A DNA stretch of 64,000 bases from Microbacterium sp. H1-D42 (lineage in GTDB: Bacteria; Actinomycetota; Actinomycetes; Actinomycetales; Microbacteriaceae), in the NCBI RefSeq assembly GCF_022637555.1, contig NZ_CP093342.1, forward strand, positions 3,472,001 through 3,536,000, in the 5' to 3' direction. The notes beneath the pieces are model-generated. The model searched no databases. It was given only the letters and a program-made list of their open reading frames with translations, and was not told the DNA's origin. The translations under genes were made by a program, and so were the position numbers. Of this stretch, positions 52,410 through 60,994 are shown in pieces; the stretch's first letter is position 1; each line of letters starts with the position of its first letter.

Positions 52410-53341
52410 TTCTGCTTTCCGATCACCAGGCGCTGGATCAGCGCGACGACGAGGGTCATGACGAACAGGGCGACACCGGCCGCAGCCGCGTACCCGTACT
52501 CGAAGTACTTGAAGCCCTGGTCGTAGATGAGGTAGACGAGCGAGTAGCTGGCGTTCGCGGGACCGCCCTGCGTCATCACGTAGATGACGTCGAACACCTG
52601 GAACGCCGCGGTCGTCTCGATGACGGCGAGGAAGAAGACGGTGGGGCGCAGGTGCGGCAGGATGACCCAGCGGAAGCGCTGCCAGGCGTTCGCGCCGTCC
52701 ATCAGCGCCGCCTCTTCGAGCTCACGCGGGATGTCCTGCATCGCGGCGATCATGATCATCATGCCGTAGCCGAAGCGCGACCAGACGCCGACGATGATGA
52801 TGGCAGGCACCACGAGAACGGTGCTCGCCAGCCACGAGCCGCCGAGGCCCAACGGCGTCATGAGTGCAGACCAGGGCCCGTTGCTGGAGAAGATCCAGAC
52901 GAAGATCGCACCGGCCAGCACCAGCGAGGTGATGACGGGCAGGAAGAAGATCGAGCGGAAGAACCGCGAGCCGCGGAACGCGCGGCGCACGCCGAGTGCC
53001 ATGGCGGTGGAGAGCACCAGCGAGATCGGCACGGCGAAGACGGTGTAGAGCAGAGTCGTGCCCAGCGCCCGCCAGAACAGCGGGTCGTTGACGAGTCGCT
53101 GGAAGTGGTCGAGTCCGCGCCACGTGATCTCACCGGAGATGTCGTAGTCGAAGAAGCTCAAGGCGACGCCGACGATCGCCGGTCCGAAGCGGAACGCGAG
53201 GAACAGCAGGAACGCGGGGAGCACGAACAGCAGTGCGATGCGCGCTTCTCTGCGGGCGAGCACGCGCTTGGAGATCGACGCGCGCTTCGTCTTCGGTGTG
53301 GGCGGCGCGGGCGGAGCCGTCATCGGTGGGGCTGTCGTCAT
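52406..53341 (-). CDS. carbohydrate ABC transporter permease (MalF type)
   Basis: A 311-residue permease with an N-terminal cytoplasmic stretch and six membrane segments, and the EAA loop EEAALMDGANAWQRFRWVILPHLRP near residue 200. It follows the binding-protein gene after a hairpin and overlaps the MalG-type gene. It forms the other half of the channel. Confidence 0.95.
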   Translation of the reverse strand: MTTAPPMTAPPAPPTPKTKRASISKRVLARREARIALLFVLPAFLLFLAFRFGPAIVGVALSFFDYDISGEITWRGLDHFQRLVNDPLFWRALGTTLLYTVFAVPISLVLSTAMALGVRRAFRGSRFFRSIFFLPVITSLVLAGAIFVWIFSSNGPWSALMTPLGLGGSWLASTVLVVPAIIIVGVWSRFGYGMMIMIAAMQDIPRELEEAALMDGANAWQRFRWVILPHLRPTVFFLAVIETTAAFQVFDVIYVMTQGGPANASYSLVYLIYDQGFKYFEYGYAAAAGVALFVMTLVVALIQRLVIGKQK

Positions 53342-53362
53342 TTCGATTCCTCGCAGGAAGGG

Positions 53363-53393
53363 GAGGGGTGCGCGGCGGGCCCGCGCACCCCTC
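53363..53393 (-). terminator. intercistronic hairpin after the ABC binding-protein gene
   Basis: A perfect 13-bp stem (GAGGGGTGCGCGG and its complement) with a 5-nt loop, 7 bp past the binding-protein stop and ahead of the permease genes. Its placement matches the hairpin after the TRAP binding-protein gene at 16135. Confidence 0.75.
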
Positions 53394-53400
53394 TCGCCGA

Positions 53401-54636
53401 TTACTTCAGGAGCGGCTCTGCGGCCTTCGCCGCGTCCTCGAGCGCCTGCTCAGGGCTCTTCTGCCCGAGCAGTGCAGCCTGGATCTCCGGGGAGAGCACA
53501 CCCATGAGCGCGCGCGAGCTCGGCGCGAGCTCTCCGACCGTGCTGACGTTGACGAACTGCTCGACCTGGCCCTGCAGCGAGTCGGGTGCGTTGAGCGGCT
53601 CACCCTCGAGTGCCGAGAAGAAGCCGGCCTCGAGCAGGTAGGGCTTGATCACGTCGGCGCTGGTGGCGAACTCGGCGAACTTGCCTGCAGCGTCCTTGGC
53701 CTTGGAGCCCTTGAGCATCGACAGCGAGCCGACGGTGCCGTAGGTGACCGTCTCCTTGTCGGTGAGCGGTGCGAGCACCTTGACGTTCTCCTCGCCCCAG
53801 ATCGGTGCGAGCTCGGTGACCGAGTTGACCCACGAGCAGGCCGTCTTGCCCTGCGCGATGCCGGTCTGCTCGAACGGCGGAAGGCTGGTGAGCGGGTCGG
53901 GGTCGAGGGCACCGGTCTCGGCGAGGTCGGTCAGCAGCGTCAGCGCCTCGACGCCTTCGTCGCTGTTGAAGGCGAGGCCGCCGTCCTTGTCGTAGACGCT
54001 GCCGCCGGCCTGCCAGAGCAGCGGGTAGTAGGTCATGTTGAGGGTCGCCTCGGCCGAAGCGGTGTAGTTGAACAGGTACAGACCGGCGTCGACGAACTTC
54101 GGCGCGATCTCGCGCACGTCGTCCCACGTCTCGGGGTACTCGGTCACGCCGGCCTTCTCGAAGACCGCCGCGTTGCAGATCAGGGGCTGCGTGCTGGTGA
54201 GCATGGGAGCGCCCATCATGCCGGCCTCGAGCGTGACCGAATCCACGACGTTCGGAAGCATCTCTGCCTTGTGGTCATCGCTGAGGTACTCGTCCATCGG
54301 CTCGATGGACTTCTCGTAGGCGACGAGCTGGTCGGGGATCAGGTAGACGAGGTCGGGCCCCTTGTTGGCGGCGATGGCCGTCTGCAGGCTCTCGTCGCGG
54401 TTGGCCCACGGGAAGATCTCGTAGTCGACCGTGATGCCTTCGTTGGCGGCCTCGAAGTCGGCCACGGTCTCGTCCCAGAATGCCTTGTGCTTGGCCTCGT
54501 CTGCGATGACGGGGTAGAGCCAGACGGTGATGTTCTGGTCGCCGCCAGCGGCGTCGCCGCCTCCGGCCGAGCAGCCGGCGATGAGGCCGACTGCCGCGAG
54601 ACCGGCCACGAGGCCAGTGATTCTCTTGACGCGCAT
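53401..54636 (-). CDS. ABC transporter sugar-binding lipoprotein
   Basis: A 411-residue solute-binding protein. The signal ends with a lipobox (LIAGCSAGG, Cys at residue 22) and a Gly-rich linker. The mature part (ITVWLYPVIADEAKHKAFWDETVADFEAANEGITVDYEIFPWANRDESL) is that of family 1 sugar-binding proteins. It is the first gene of the leftward ABC operon. Its upstream gap (54637-54832) is unusually AT-rich for the window and carries a promoter-like pair and two inverted repeats. Confidence 0.95.
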   Translation of the reverse strand: MRVKRITGLVAGLAAVGLIAGCSAGGGDAAGGDQNITVWLYPVIADEAKHKAFWDETVADFEAANEGITVDYEIFPWANRDESLQTAIAANKGPDLVYLIPDQLVAYEKSIEPMDEYLSDDHKAEMLPNVVDSVTLEAGMMGAPMLTSTQPLICNAAVFEKAGVTEYPETWDDVREIAPKFVDAGLYLFNYTASAEATLNMTYYPLLWQAGGSVYDKDGGLAFNSDEGVEALTLLTDLAETGALDPDPLTSLPPFEQTGIAQGKTACSWVNSVTELAPIWGEENVKVLAPLTDKETVTYGTVGSLSMLKGSKAKDAAGKFAEFATSADVIKPYLLEAGFFSALEGEPLNAPDSLQGQVEQFVNVSTVGELAPSSRALMGVLSPEIQAALLGQKSPEQALEDAAKAAEPLLK

Positions 54637-54669
54637 GATGCTCCTTTGCTGAACGTGCAGGGTGATGCC

Positions 54670-54700
54670 ATTATGACAGTGGTCTTGGATAATTAGTCAA
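54670..54700 (-). promoter_or_regulatory. candidate promoter of the ABC operon
   Basis: On the minus strand, TTGACT (54700-54695) and CATAAT (54675-54670) are 19 bp apart, about 34 bp before the binding-protein start. The spacer is a little long, so the call is tentative. Confidence 0.5.
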
Positions 54701-54740
54701 GCACGAAGCTGCACTTCGCGTGAGATCCGTAGCTTTTCCT

Positions 54741-54763
54741 GTGTGACTCCGTGCGAGTCACAC
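54741..54763. promoter_or_regulatory. perfect inverted repeat, candidate operator (site A)
   Basis: GTGTGACTC and GAGTCACAC with a 5-bp spacer, in the divergent gap between the ABC operon and the ROK regulator. It is a good candidate for the ROK protein's site. Confidence 0.6.
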
Positions 54764-54784
54764 CCCTGTTATTCCACGAATTGC

Positions 54785-54806
54785 GTGTGCTAATTTTGTC
54801 GCACAC
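54785..54806. promoter_or_regulatory. inverted repeat around an AT-rich core, candidate operator (site B)
   Basis: GTGTGC, then TAATTTTGTC, then GCACAC, 27 bp before the ROK start. The outer GTGTG / CACAC arms match those of site A, so the two may be bound by the same protein; the core could also be a -10 region. Confidence 0.5.
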
Positions 54807-54832
54807 TCATCGATGACGAGAGGAGTCCGCAT

Positions 54833-55993
54833 TTGTTCCGCAACAGCACGCTGCCCATCGCGGTCCGCGCGGCCCTGCACGTCCGCGACCGCGGCTCGGC
54901 GACGGTCACCGAGATCGCGCAGACCCTCGAGCTCTCCCGCACCTCGGTCGAGAACGCCATGGGCACGCTCAGCGACATCGGCCTGATCGCCGACGCTCCC
55001 GTGACCAGCGGCCGTGGTGCCGGTCGCCCCGCGCGCCGGTTCTCGTTCGAAGGGCGCTCGGGCTTCGTCGTCGGCGTCGACATCGGCGTCGCATCGGTGC
55101 GCGTGGTCATCGCCGACCTCGCTGGACACGTGGTGCGGCACGAGAGCTTCAACGGCGTCGCCCTGTCGCGCGATGCGGCTGACAAGCTCGCCGTCGTCAT
55201 CGACGACATCCGCTCCACCCTGACAGCGTCCGCGATCCCTACATCTCGCGTGCGTGCCGTCGGCGTCTCCCTGCCTGGAATCGTGGATGACGCCGGTCGC
55301 GTCACGACGTCGGTCGTGATCCCCGAGTGGTCGGGTGTCGACATCGGCGCTCAGCTGTCGGCGGCATTCGACTGCCCCGTGTCCGTCGACAACGGCGTGC
55401 GGCTGGCTGCCGTGGCCGAGCACCACCTCGGCGTCGCGCAGCTCGTCGACGACATGGTCTACCTCTCGGTCGGAAACCGCATCGCCATGGGCCTCATCCT
55501 CGGCGGACGAGCGCGCCGTGGCATCCACAACGCCGCGGGTGACATCGGCCGTCTGGCGTTCCCCGGTCTCGTGACCGAGACCGGGCAACTGACCTGGCAC
55601 TCCGGCGCCTCCGGCGAAGAGGTCTTCAGCCGCGCCCGCGCCGGCGACGCCGCCGCCGCGGAAGAGCTCGCGGGTTTCATCGACCAGCTGGCCCGCGGCA
55701 TCGCGACGCTCGTGCTCACCGTCGACCCGGCCATGGTCGTGATCGGCGGCGGCCTCTCCGCCGCACACGAGCAGTTCCTCGACCCGCTGCGGCGAGCGCT
55801 GAGCACGCACATCGACCTGCCGTTCGCGGTGCCGCTGGTGGGGGCCCGACTCGGCGCCGAAGCAGCGTCGCACGGCGCTCTTGTCTTCGCGTTCCGCCGG
55901 CACGCCGCCGAGATCTACCGCCTGGACGACGTGCCCGTCCCCCCGATCACCCCGCTGCCGGCTGACAACGCGGCCGTCGCAGAAACTCACTAG
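54833..55993 (+). CDS. ROK family transcriptional regulator
   Basis: A 386-residue protein starting at TTG with GAGGAG eight bases upstream. Residues 1-65 are a winged HTH (VTEIAQTLELSRTSVENAMGTLSDIGLI). The rest is a ROK fold (VVGVDIGVASVRVVIADL). It lacks the CxCGxxGC zinc motif of ROK kinases, and the catalytic ND is replaced in VSVDNGVRLAAV, so it is a regulator and not a kinase. It diverges from the ABC operon and lies 8 bp ahead of two Gfo/Idh/MocA genes, all probably in its regulon. Confidence 0.9.
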   Translation: MFRNSTLPIAVRAALHVRDRGSATVTEIAQTLELSRTSVENAMGTLSDIGLIADAPVTSGRGAGRPARRFSFEGRSGFVVGVDIGVASVRVVIADLAGHVVRHESFNGVALSRDAADKLAVVIDDIRSTLTASAIPTSRVRAVGVSLPGIVDDAGRVTTSVVIPEWSGVDIGAQLSAAFDCPVSVDNGVRLAAVAEHHLGVAQLVDDMVYLSVGNRIAMGLILGGRARRGIHNAAGDIGRLAFPGLVTETGQLTWHSGASGEEVFSRARAGDAAAAEELAGFIDQLARGIATLVLTVDPAMVVIGGGLSAAHEQFLDPLRRALSTHIDLPFAVPLVGARLGAEAASHGALVFAFRRHAAEIYRLDDVPVPPITPLPADNAAVAETH

Positions 55994-56001
55994 GAGACAT
56001 C

Positions 56002-57003
56002 GTGAGCACATTGAAAGTCGGACTCATCGGCGCGGGCGGAATCTCCCGCGTGCACGCCGACGCCTGGCGCGCACTGGGGGTCACGGGCTACGTCACCTCA
56101 CTCGTGGGTGCAGAGGAGATCGCCGCGGACTACGGCTTCGAGGTCGTCGACGATGTCGATGCCCTGATCGAGCTGGTCGACCTGGTCGACATCGTCACGC
56201 CCAGCAGCACTCACGCCGACTTCGCCCTGCGGGCCATCGCCCGCGGCCGCGACGTGGTGTGCGAGAAGCCGCTCGCCGACACGGCCGAGGCCGCAGCGGT
56301 CGTCGCCGAAGCCGCAGCGGATGCCGGTGTCCGCCTGTTCCCCGCCCACGTGGTGCGCTACATGGGCGAGTACCAGCGCGTGAAGGCCGGCATCGACTCC
56401 GGCCGGATCGGCAAGGTCGCCGTGCAGCGGTTCAGCCGTGCCGGCTCCGCCCCGGCATCCGCCTGGTTCTTCGCCGAGAGCACCGGCGGTGGGATCATCC
56501 GCGACCTGATGATCCACGACATCGACCAGGCGATGTGGTTCGCCGGCCCCGTGGCTTCCGTCTTCGCGGTGCAGAACCCGCCGACCGTGGATGACCGCGT
56601 TCCGGTGCCGGTGACCTCGCACGTCGTGCTGACGCACTGCAACGGCGTGATCAGTCACGTGCACGGCAGCTGGCTCGCACAGGGCATGCCGTTCCGCACC
56701 AGCGTCGAGGTCGCGGGCTCCGCCGGACGCCTGCGCTACGACAGCGCAGAGGACCACTCGCTGCGCGTCGACGCGGTCGCCGACCCCGGAGCCGAGGATT
56801 ACCTGCCGCCGATGTCGCCGCAGGAGAGCCCCTACTACGCAGAGATCGCCGACTTCGTGGCCGCGATTCGCGAGGGCCGCACAGCGCTGGTCACTCCCGA
56901 AGACGGCATCGCCGCCGTGGCCGTCGCCGAAGCCGCCTACGCATCCATCGCCGCAGGCGCCCCGATCGAGATCACGCCCCAGGTCGAGGAGGCCGCAGCA
57001 TGA
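56002..57003 (+). CDS. Gfo/Idh/MocA family oxidoreductase
   Basis: A 333-residue oxidoreductase starting with GTG, with AGGAGA eight bases upstream. Rossmann motif VGLIGAGGISRVHADAW, catalytic CEKPLADTAE, and the substrate-domain segment FFAESTGGGIIRDLMIHDIDQAMWFAGPVAS. It is a close paralogue of the 62339-63286 product (shared IRDLMIHD-DQA-W-AGPVA segment). It overlaps the next Gfo/Idh/MocA gene by 4 bp. It probably oxidises a sugar or cyclitol hydroxyl in the pathway fed by the divergent ABC importer. Confidence 0.92.
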   Translation: MSTLKVGLIGAGGISRVHADAWRALGVTGYVTSLVGAEEIAADYGFEVVDDVDALIELVDLVDIVTPSSTHADFALRAIARGRDVVCEKPLADTAEAAAVVAEAAADAGVRLFPAHVVRYMGEYQRVKAGIDSGRIGKVAVQRFSRAGSAPASAWFFAESTGGGIIRDLMIHDIDQAMWFAGPVASVFAVQNPPTVDDRVPVPVTSHVVLTHCNGVISHVHGSWLAQGMPFRTSVEVAGSAGRLRYDSAEDHSLRVDAVADPGAEDYLPPMSPQESPYYAEIADFVAAIREGRTALVTPEDGIAAVAVAEAAYASIAAGAPIEITPQVEEAAA

Positions 57004-58025
57004 CCACGCCGCAGCCATTGCGCATCGCCGTTCTCTCGTTCGCGCACACTCATGCGCTCAGTTACGTCCAGGCGCTGAAGACGGTGCCGGGGGTCGAGCT
57101 GATCGCCGCCGACCCCGACGGTGCAGCCGCCCCCGACGACGCCCTGCGCGGAGCTGATCTGGCAGCCGAGCTCGGCGTCGCCTACGTCGACAGCTACGAC
57201 GAGGCGTTCGCGTGGAAGCCGGATGCCGTCGTGATCGCCGCCGAGAACTCGCGCCATCGCGACCTCGTCGAGCGCGCGGCCGCCGTCGGTGCGCACGTGC
57301 TGTGCGAGAAGCCGCTGGCCACGAGCGTCGAGGACGCCGTCGCCATGCAGGAGGCGTGCGATCGGGCGGGGGTCTTCCTGATGGTCGCTTATCCGGTGCG
57401 CTTCGCTCCCGCGGTGCGCGACGCAATCGCCGATCTGCGCAGCGGCCGCCTCGGACGCGTGCTCGGGGTCACAGGGGTCAACAACGGCAAGCTGCCGCAG
57501 GACCGCGCATGGTTCACCGACCCCGCACTCGCCGGGGGCGGCGCACTCGTCGATCACGTCGTGCACTGCGCCGACCTGCTCGATGAGCTGCTCGGTGAGC
57601 GGGCGGCATCCGTCCGCGCCGTCTCGAACGCGTTCCTGCACGCCGATCGCGACCTCGCGGTCGAGACCGGAGGTCTGGTGACGGTTCAGTATCCCAGCGG
57701 CGTCATCGCGACGATCGACTGCTCGTGGAGCTGGCCGATGAGCTCGGCCACCTGGGGCGGACTCACGCTGCAGGTGGTCGCCGAACGCGGCACCGTCACC
57801 GTCAGCCCGTTCGCGAAGGGCATCGCCGGCCACGATGCGAACGGCGAGACGTGGGATCCGGTCGGCGCCGACCTCGATGCGCTGCTGCTGGACGAGTTCG
57901 TCGCGGCTGTCCGCGAGGGCCGTCAGCCGCAACCGGACGCCGGCGTCGGCATCCGCACCGTCGAGATCGTGAAGGCAGCCCAGGCCTCCGCCGCGCGCGG
58001 TGGCGAAGTCATCGCCCTGGCCTGA
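57000..58025 (+). CDS. Gfo/Idh/MocA family oxidoreductase
   Basis: A 341-residue oxidoreductase: RIAVLSFAHTHALSYVQALKT opening (the GxGxxG glycines are replaced, as in the 47465 protein's AGLAHSHPHT), but with an intact CEKPLATSVEDA catalytic motif. The C-terminal part contains GGGALVDHVVHCADLLDELLG. It is the second gene of the ROK operon, translationally coupled to the first. An 81-bp repeat copy follows its stop codon. Confidence 0.9.
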   Translation: MTTPQPLRIAVLSFAHTHALSYVQALKTVPGVELIAADPDGAAAPDDALRGADLAAELGVAYVDSYDEAFAWKPDAVVIAAENSRHRDLVERAAAVGAHVLCEKPLATSVEDAVAMQEACDRAGVFLMVAYPVRFAPAVRDAIADLRSGRLGRVLGVTGVNNGKLPQDRAWFTDPALAGGGALVDHVVHCADLLDELLGERAASVRAVSNAFLHADRDLAVETGGLVTVQYPSGVIATIDCSWSWPMSSATWGGLTLQVVAERGTVTVSPFAKGIAGHDANGETWDPVGADLDALLLDEFVAAVREGRQPQPDAGVGIRTVEIVKAAQASAARGGEVIALA

Positions 58026-58040
58026 GCCGGGCCGGCCTCA

Positions 58041-58121
58041 AGAATTCAGGACGACGGCAAGTCCGCAGGATGATCCGGCCGTCAGCATCCTGCGGAATCG
58101 CAATCATCCTGCGAAGTTGCG
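58041..58121. repeat. 81-bp intergenic repeat, copy 3 (diverged)
   Basis: It aligns with the copies at 31022 and 60909 without gaps over the full 81 positions. The inner stem is CCGCAGGATG / CATCCTGCGG, so both arms changed together and pairing is kept. It lies between two rightward genes. Confidence 0.75.
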
Positions 58122-58148
58122 CCCCACGGGTCGCTGAAGGAGTCGACG

Positions 58149-59372
58149 ATGGCACAGATGCAGTCAGATGCCACGCGCTGGCGCGAGCGCGCCCTCGCCG
58201 TGATGCCGGTCGGCTCGAGCACGAACTCGAAGGCGCCTGCCCTGCTGCCGGAGGAGCCGGAGGTGATCGTGCGAGGGCGCGGATGCCGGGTGTGGGACGA
58301 CCGCGGCAGGGAGTTCATCGACTACCGCAACGCGCTCGGTCCTGTCACCCTCGGCTACGCCGATGCGCGAGTGGACGCCGCCATCCGCGCGCAGCTCGAT
58401 GACGGCATCCTGTTCGGGCATCCGCACCCGCTCGAGACGACCACCGCCGAACTGTTCTGCTCGCTGGTGCCGGGGGCTGAGGCAGCGAGGTTCCTGAAGA
58501 CCGGCGGCGAGGCGCTGGCCGCACTGATCCGCATCGCCAGGGCGCACACCGGTCACGACCGGATCGTGCAGATCGGCTACAACGGATGGTTGAACTCCCT
58601 GGCCCCCGGCGCCCGCGTGCTGCCTGGTGCGACCTCGGCGCAGGTGCCGGGGGTGCCGGCCGCGCTGGCCGAGCTGCATCACGCAGTGGACTGGGACGAC
58701 CGCGAGACGCTCGACGAGCTCTTCGCCGCGCACGGCTCGCAGATCGCGCTCATCCTGGTCGCCGCCGACTACCCGTCGGTGCCAGGGGCCACGGACTTCT
58801 ACCGGCACCTTCGGGCCACCGCCGATGCGCATGGTGCCCTGCTCGGCTACGACGAGATGGTCACCGGGTTCCGTGTGGCGCTGGGCGGCATGGCCGAGTT
58901 CACCGGGGTGCTGCCCGATCTGTCGGTGTTCGGCAAGGGCGTCGCGAACGGCATGCCGCTGTCGGTCTACTGCGGTCGGCGCGACGTGCTCTCGGTGCTC
59001 GATCGCGGCGAGGTGGTCGTCTCATCGACCTACGGCGGCGAGACGCTGTCGCTGGCCGCGGCGAGCGCGACGATGTCCGCGATGCGCGATGACGGAGTGA
59101 TCCCGCACCTGCATGCCGCCGGTGCCCGGCTGCAAACCGGGATGAACGCGCTGTTCGCCGCCGCCGGCGTCGAACTCCGACTGGTCGGGCATCCGACGTG
59201 CCCCCAGTTCGTCGCGGAAGACGAGCGGATGCTGCAGACCTTTCTGCGGGCGGCGTTCCGCCACGGGCTCTCGTTCTACCGCGTCGTGTATGTGAACGCC
59301 GCGCACACTGATGCCGACATCGACGAGACCCTGCAGCGCGTGCACGCGGCACTGGCCGAGGTGCGCACATGA
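58149..59372 (+). CDS. class III aminotransferase (glutamate-1-semialdehyde aminomutase-like)
   Basis: A 407-residue PLP enzyme. The opening is that of the GSA-like group (VMPVGSSTNSKAPALLPEEPEVIVRGRGCRVWDDRGREFIDYRNALGPVTLGYAD). The PLP lysine is in DLSVFGKGVANGMPLS, and the DEM motif of the cofactor site appears as YDEMVTGFRV. AAGGAG precedes the ATG at 58149. It is not the haem-pathway HemL by context: it sits in the ROK/ABC cluster, overlapping an amidohydrolase gene by 4 bp. It likely moves an amino group on a sugar- or cyclitol-derived ketone. Confidence 0.9.
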   Translation: MAQMQSDATRWRERALAVMPVGSSTNSKAPALLPEEPEVIVRGRGCRVWDDRGREFIDYRNALGPVTLGYADARVDAAIRAQLDDGILFGHPHPLETTTAELFCSLVPGAEAARFLKTGGEALAALIRIARAHTGHDRIVQIGYNGWLNSLAPGARVLPGATSAQVPGVPAALAELHHAVDWDDRETLDELFAAHGSQIALILVAADYPSVPGATDFYRHLRATADAHGALLGYDEMVTGFRVALGGMAEFTGVLPDLSVFGKGVANGMPLSVYCGRRDVLSVLDRGEVVVSSTYGGETLSLAAASATMSAMRDDGVIPHLHAAGARLQTGMNALFAAAGVELRLVGHPTCPQFVAEDERMLQTFLRAAFRHGLSFYRVVYVNAAHTDADIDETLQRVHAALAEVRT

Positions 59373-60118
59373 CCGGCATCGACGCGCACACGCACCTGGA
59401 TGACGGGCGCTTCGACCCTGACGTCATCCGCCGCGGCGCAGGGCTCGGCATCGACCTGTTCCTGTGCAGCAACATCGGCGCGTTCGTCGCGCATCCGTCG
59501 CTCGACGAGGTGCGCGAGATGAACCGCGTGCTGGTCGGTGAGCTCGCCCAGCATCCCGACCATCTGCGCGGCTACTGCTACGTGAATCCGCGGTACGGGC
59601 GCGACAGCCTCGACGATCTGCGGCGCAACGTCGAGGAGCACGGCATGATCGGCATCAAGCTGTGGATCGCGACGCTCGCCGACGACCCGCTGAGCGATCC
59701 GATCCTGGAGTACGCGGCCGAGCACCGGCTCATCGTGCTGGCGCACGCCTGGCGGAAGACGGTCGGGGGCTTCCCCTACGAGTCGACCGCCGAGCACATC
59801 GCGGCGGCCGCACGCCGGCATCCCGACGTCCGCTTTCTGATGGCACACCTGGGTGGGCAGACCGATTCGGCCATCAACACCGTGCGCGACGTGCCCAACG
59901 TCGCCGTCGACACGTCTGGCACGATCATCGGCTCCGGAGAGGTGGCCCTCGCCGTCGATCGGCTGGGCGCCGATCGCGTCGTCTTCGGCTCTGATCTTCA
60001 TCACGTCGACCTGTCGGCGAACGTCGGCAAAGTGCTCGGCGCGGGCCTCGAGCCCGCTGTCGAGCAGCGCATCTTCGGCGGCACCGTCGCCGGCTGGCTC
60101 GCGGAGGTGGCGGCATGA
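59369..60118 (+). CDS. amidohydrolase family protein (TIM-barrel metal-dependent hydrolase)
   Basis: A 249-residue metal-dependent hydrolase of the amidohydrolase_2 type. Metal ligands are visible: DAHTHLDD at the N-terminus (His-x-His), LAHAW and LMAHLGG (His), and FGSDLHHVD (Asp). It should act on a lactone, amide or carboxylate. It overlaps both the aminotransferase and the second amidohydrolase by 4 bp, so the three are made together. The product of the second gene is a similar protein without the full metal site. Confidence 0.88.
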   Translation: MTGIDAHTHLDDGRFDPDVIRRGAGLGIDLFLCSNIGAFVAHPSLDEVREMNRVLVGELAQHPDHLRGYCYVNPRYGRDSLDDLRRNVEEHGMIGIKLWIATLADDPLSDPILEYAAEHRLIVLAHAWRKTVGGFPYESTAEHIAAAARRHPDVRFLMAHLGGQTDSAINTVRDVPNVAVDTSGTIIGSGEVALAVDRLGADRVVFGSDLHHVDLSANVGKVLGAGLEPAVEQRIFGGTVAGWLAEVAA

Positions 60119-60894
60119 CTGCGCAGGCGCGGATGCTGCTGAGCGCGTTCTCGCAGCTCGAGGCGACCGACACGATGTGCCACCTCGGGCAGTGGCCGTA
60201 CCGGCTCTCGGCCGGCAGTGACGCGGACGGGCTGCGCGTGTACGCGGCACGGCATGGGCTGCGCGCGCTTTGGGTGTCGCACCTGTCGGCGCTGTTCGGC
60301 TTCGAAACCCGCACCGGGAACGAGGCGGCTCTGGCGGCCTGTGCCGGCGACGACCTGTTCCGCTTCTTTGCGGTGATCGATCCGAGCGAGGCGGGCTGGC
60401 GCGAGGAGCTGGACTGGGCGGCGGATGCCGGTGCACACGGCATCCGCGTGGCACCGGGGTTCCATCGCTACCCGGTGCACCTGGTGGCCGACCTGATCGA
60501 CGCTGCCGCCGAGCACGCGATACCGGTGCAAGTGATCGCCCGCATGGATGACGCTCGCGTGCGGCACCCGCTCTCCCCTGCCCACGACCTCGAGGTGCGC
60601 GATCTCGCGGAGCTCCTGCGGGCGCGACCCGTTCACCCGCTCGTGCTGAGCGGACTCAATGCGCTCGACTGGCACGAGCTGAGCCGTCACCTCGGCGACG
60701 ATGCACCGGCGAGCGTGCGGCTGGACATCTGGCACATCAACGGCCCGACTGGCGTCGCCGACGGGTTCGCCGACGATCCGGGGCGCTGGGTGTTCGGCAG
60801 CGGCTACCCGGTGCAGACGCCAGAGGCGACGATGCTGCAGCTGATGGCATCCAGCCTCTCCGCTGACGACCTGGCGACGATCACGACGGCGTGA
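60115..60894 (+). CDS. amidohydrolase-like protein with incomplete metal site
   Basis: A 259-residue TIM-barrel protein similar in plan to the 59369-60118 product. The N-terminal His-x-His is changed to DTMCHLG (first His to Met), and the terminal Asp region reads VFGSGYPVQTPEA, with Gly in place of Asp. VIARMDDARVRHPL replaces the usual second metal histidine segment. It may be a non-catalytic partner or use a different chemistry. It is coupled to the intact amidohydrolase by a 4-bp overlap and ends 14 bp before an 81-bp repeat. Confidence 0.8.
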   Translation: MTAQARMLLSAFSQLEATDTMCHLGQWPYRLSAGSDADGLRVYAARHGLRALWVSHLSALFGFETRTGNEAALAACAGDDLFRFFAVIDPSEAGWREELDWAADAGAHGIRVAPGFHRYPVHLVADLIDAAAEHAIPVQVIARMDDARVRHPLSPAHDLEVRDLAELLRARPVHPLVLSGLNALDWHELSRHLGDDAPASVRLDIWHINGPTGVADGFADDPGRWVFGSGYPVQTPEATMLQLMASSLSADDLATITTA

Positions 60895-60908
60895 CGCGGG
60901 TCACCGCA

Positions 60909-60989
60909 ACTTTGCAGGACGACTCCACTTCGACAGGGCGATCCGGCGCGCAGCATCCTGTGGAGTTGCAATCGTCCCGTGGAGTTGAG
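60909..60989. repeat. 81-bp intergenic repeat, copy 2
   Basis: Begins ACTTTGCAGGACGACTCC, as copy 1 does, and ends 5 bp before the stop codon of the convergent ceramidase-family gene, exactly the spacing seen at 31102/31108. About 93 percent identical to copy 1 by eye. Confidence 0.85.
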
Positions 60990-60994
60990 CCGCC

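Noticed and set aside
54833..55993. ROK sugar kinase
   Set aside because: It has an N-terminal HTH, lacks the zinc motif, and the catalytic Asp position is changed.
58149..59372. Haem-pathway glutamate-1-semialdehyde aminomutase (HemL)
   Set aside because: It sits in a sugar-catabolic operon without other haem genes; only the general class III family can be supported.
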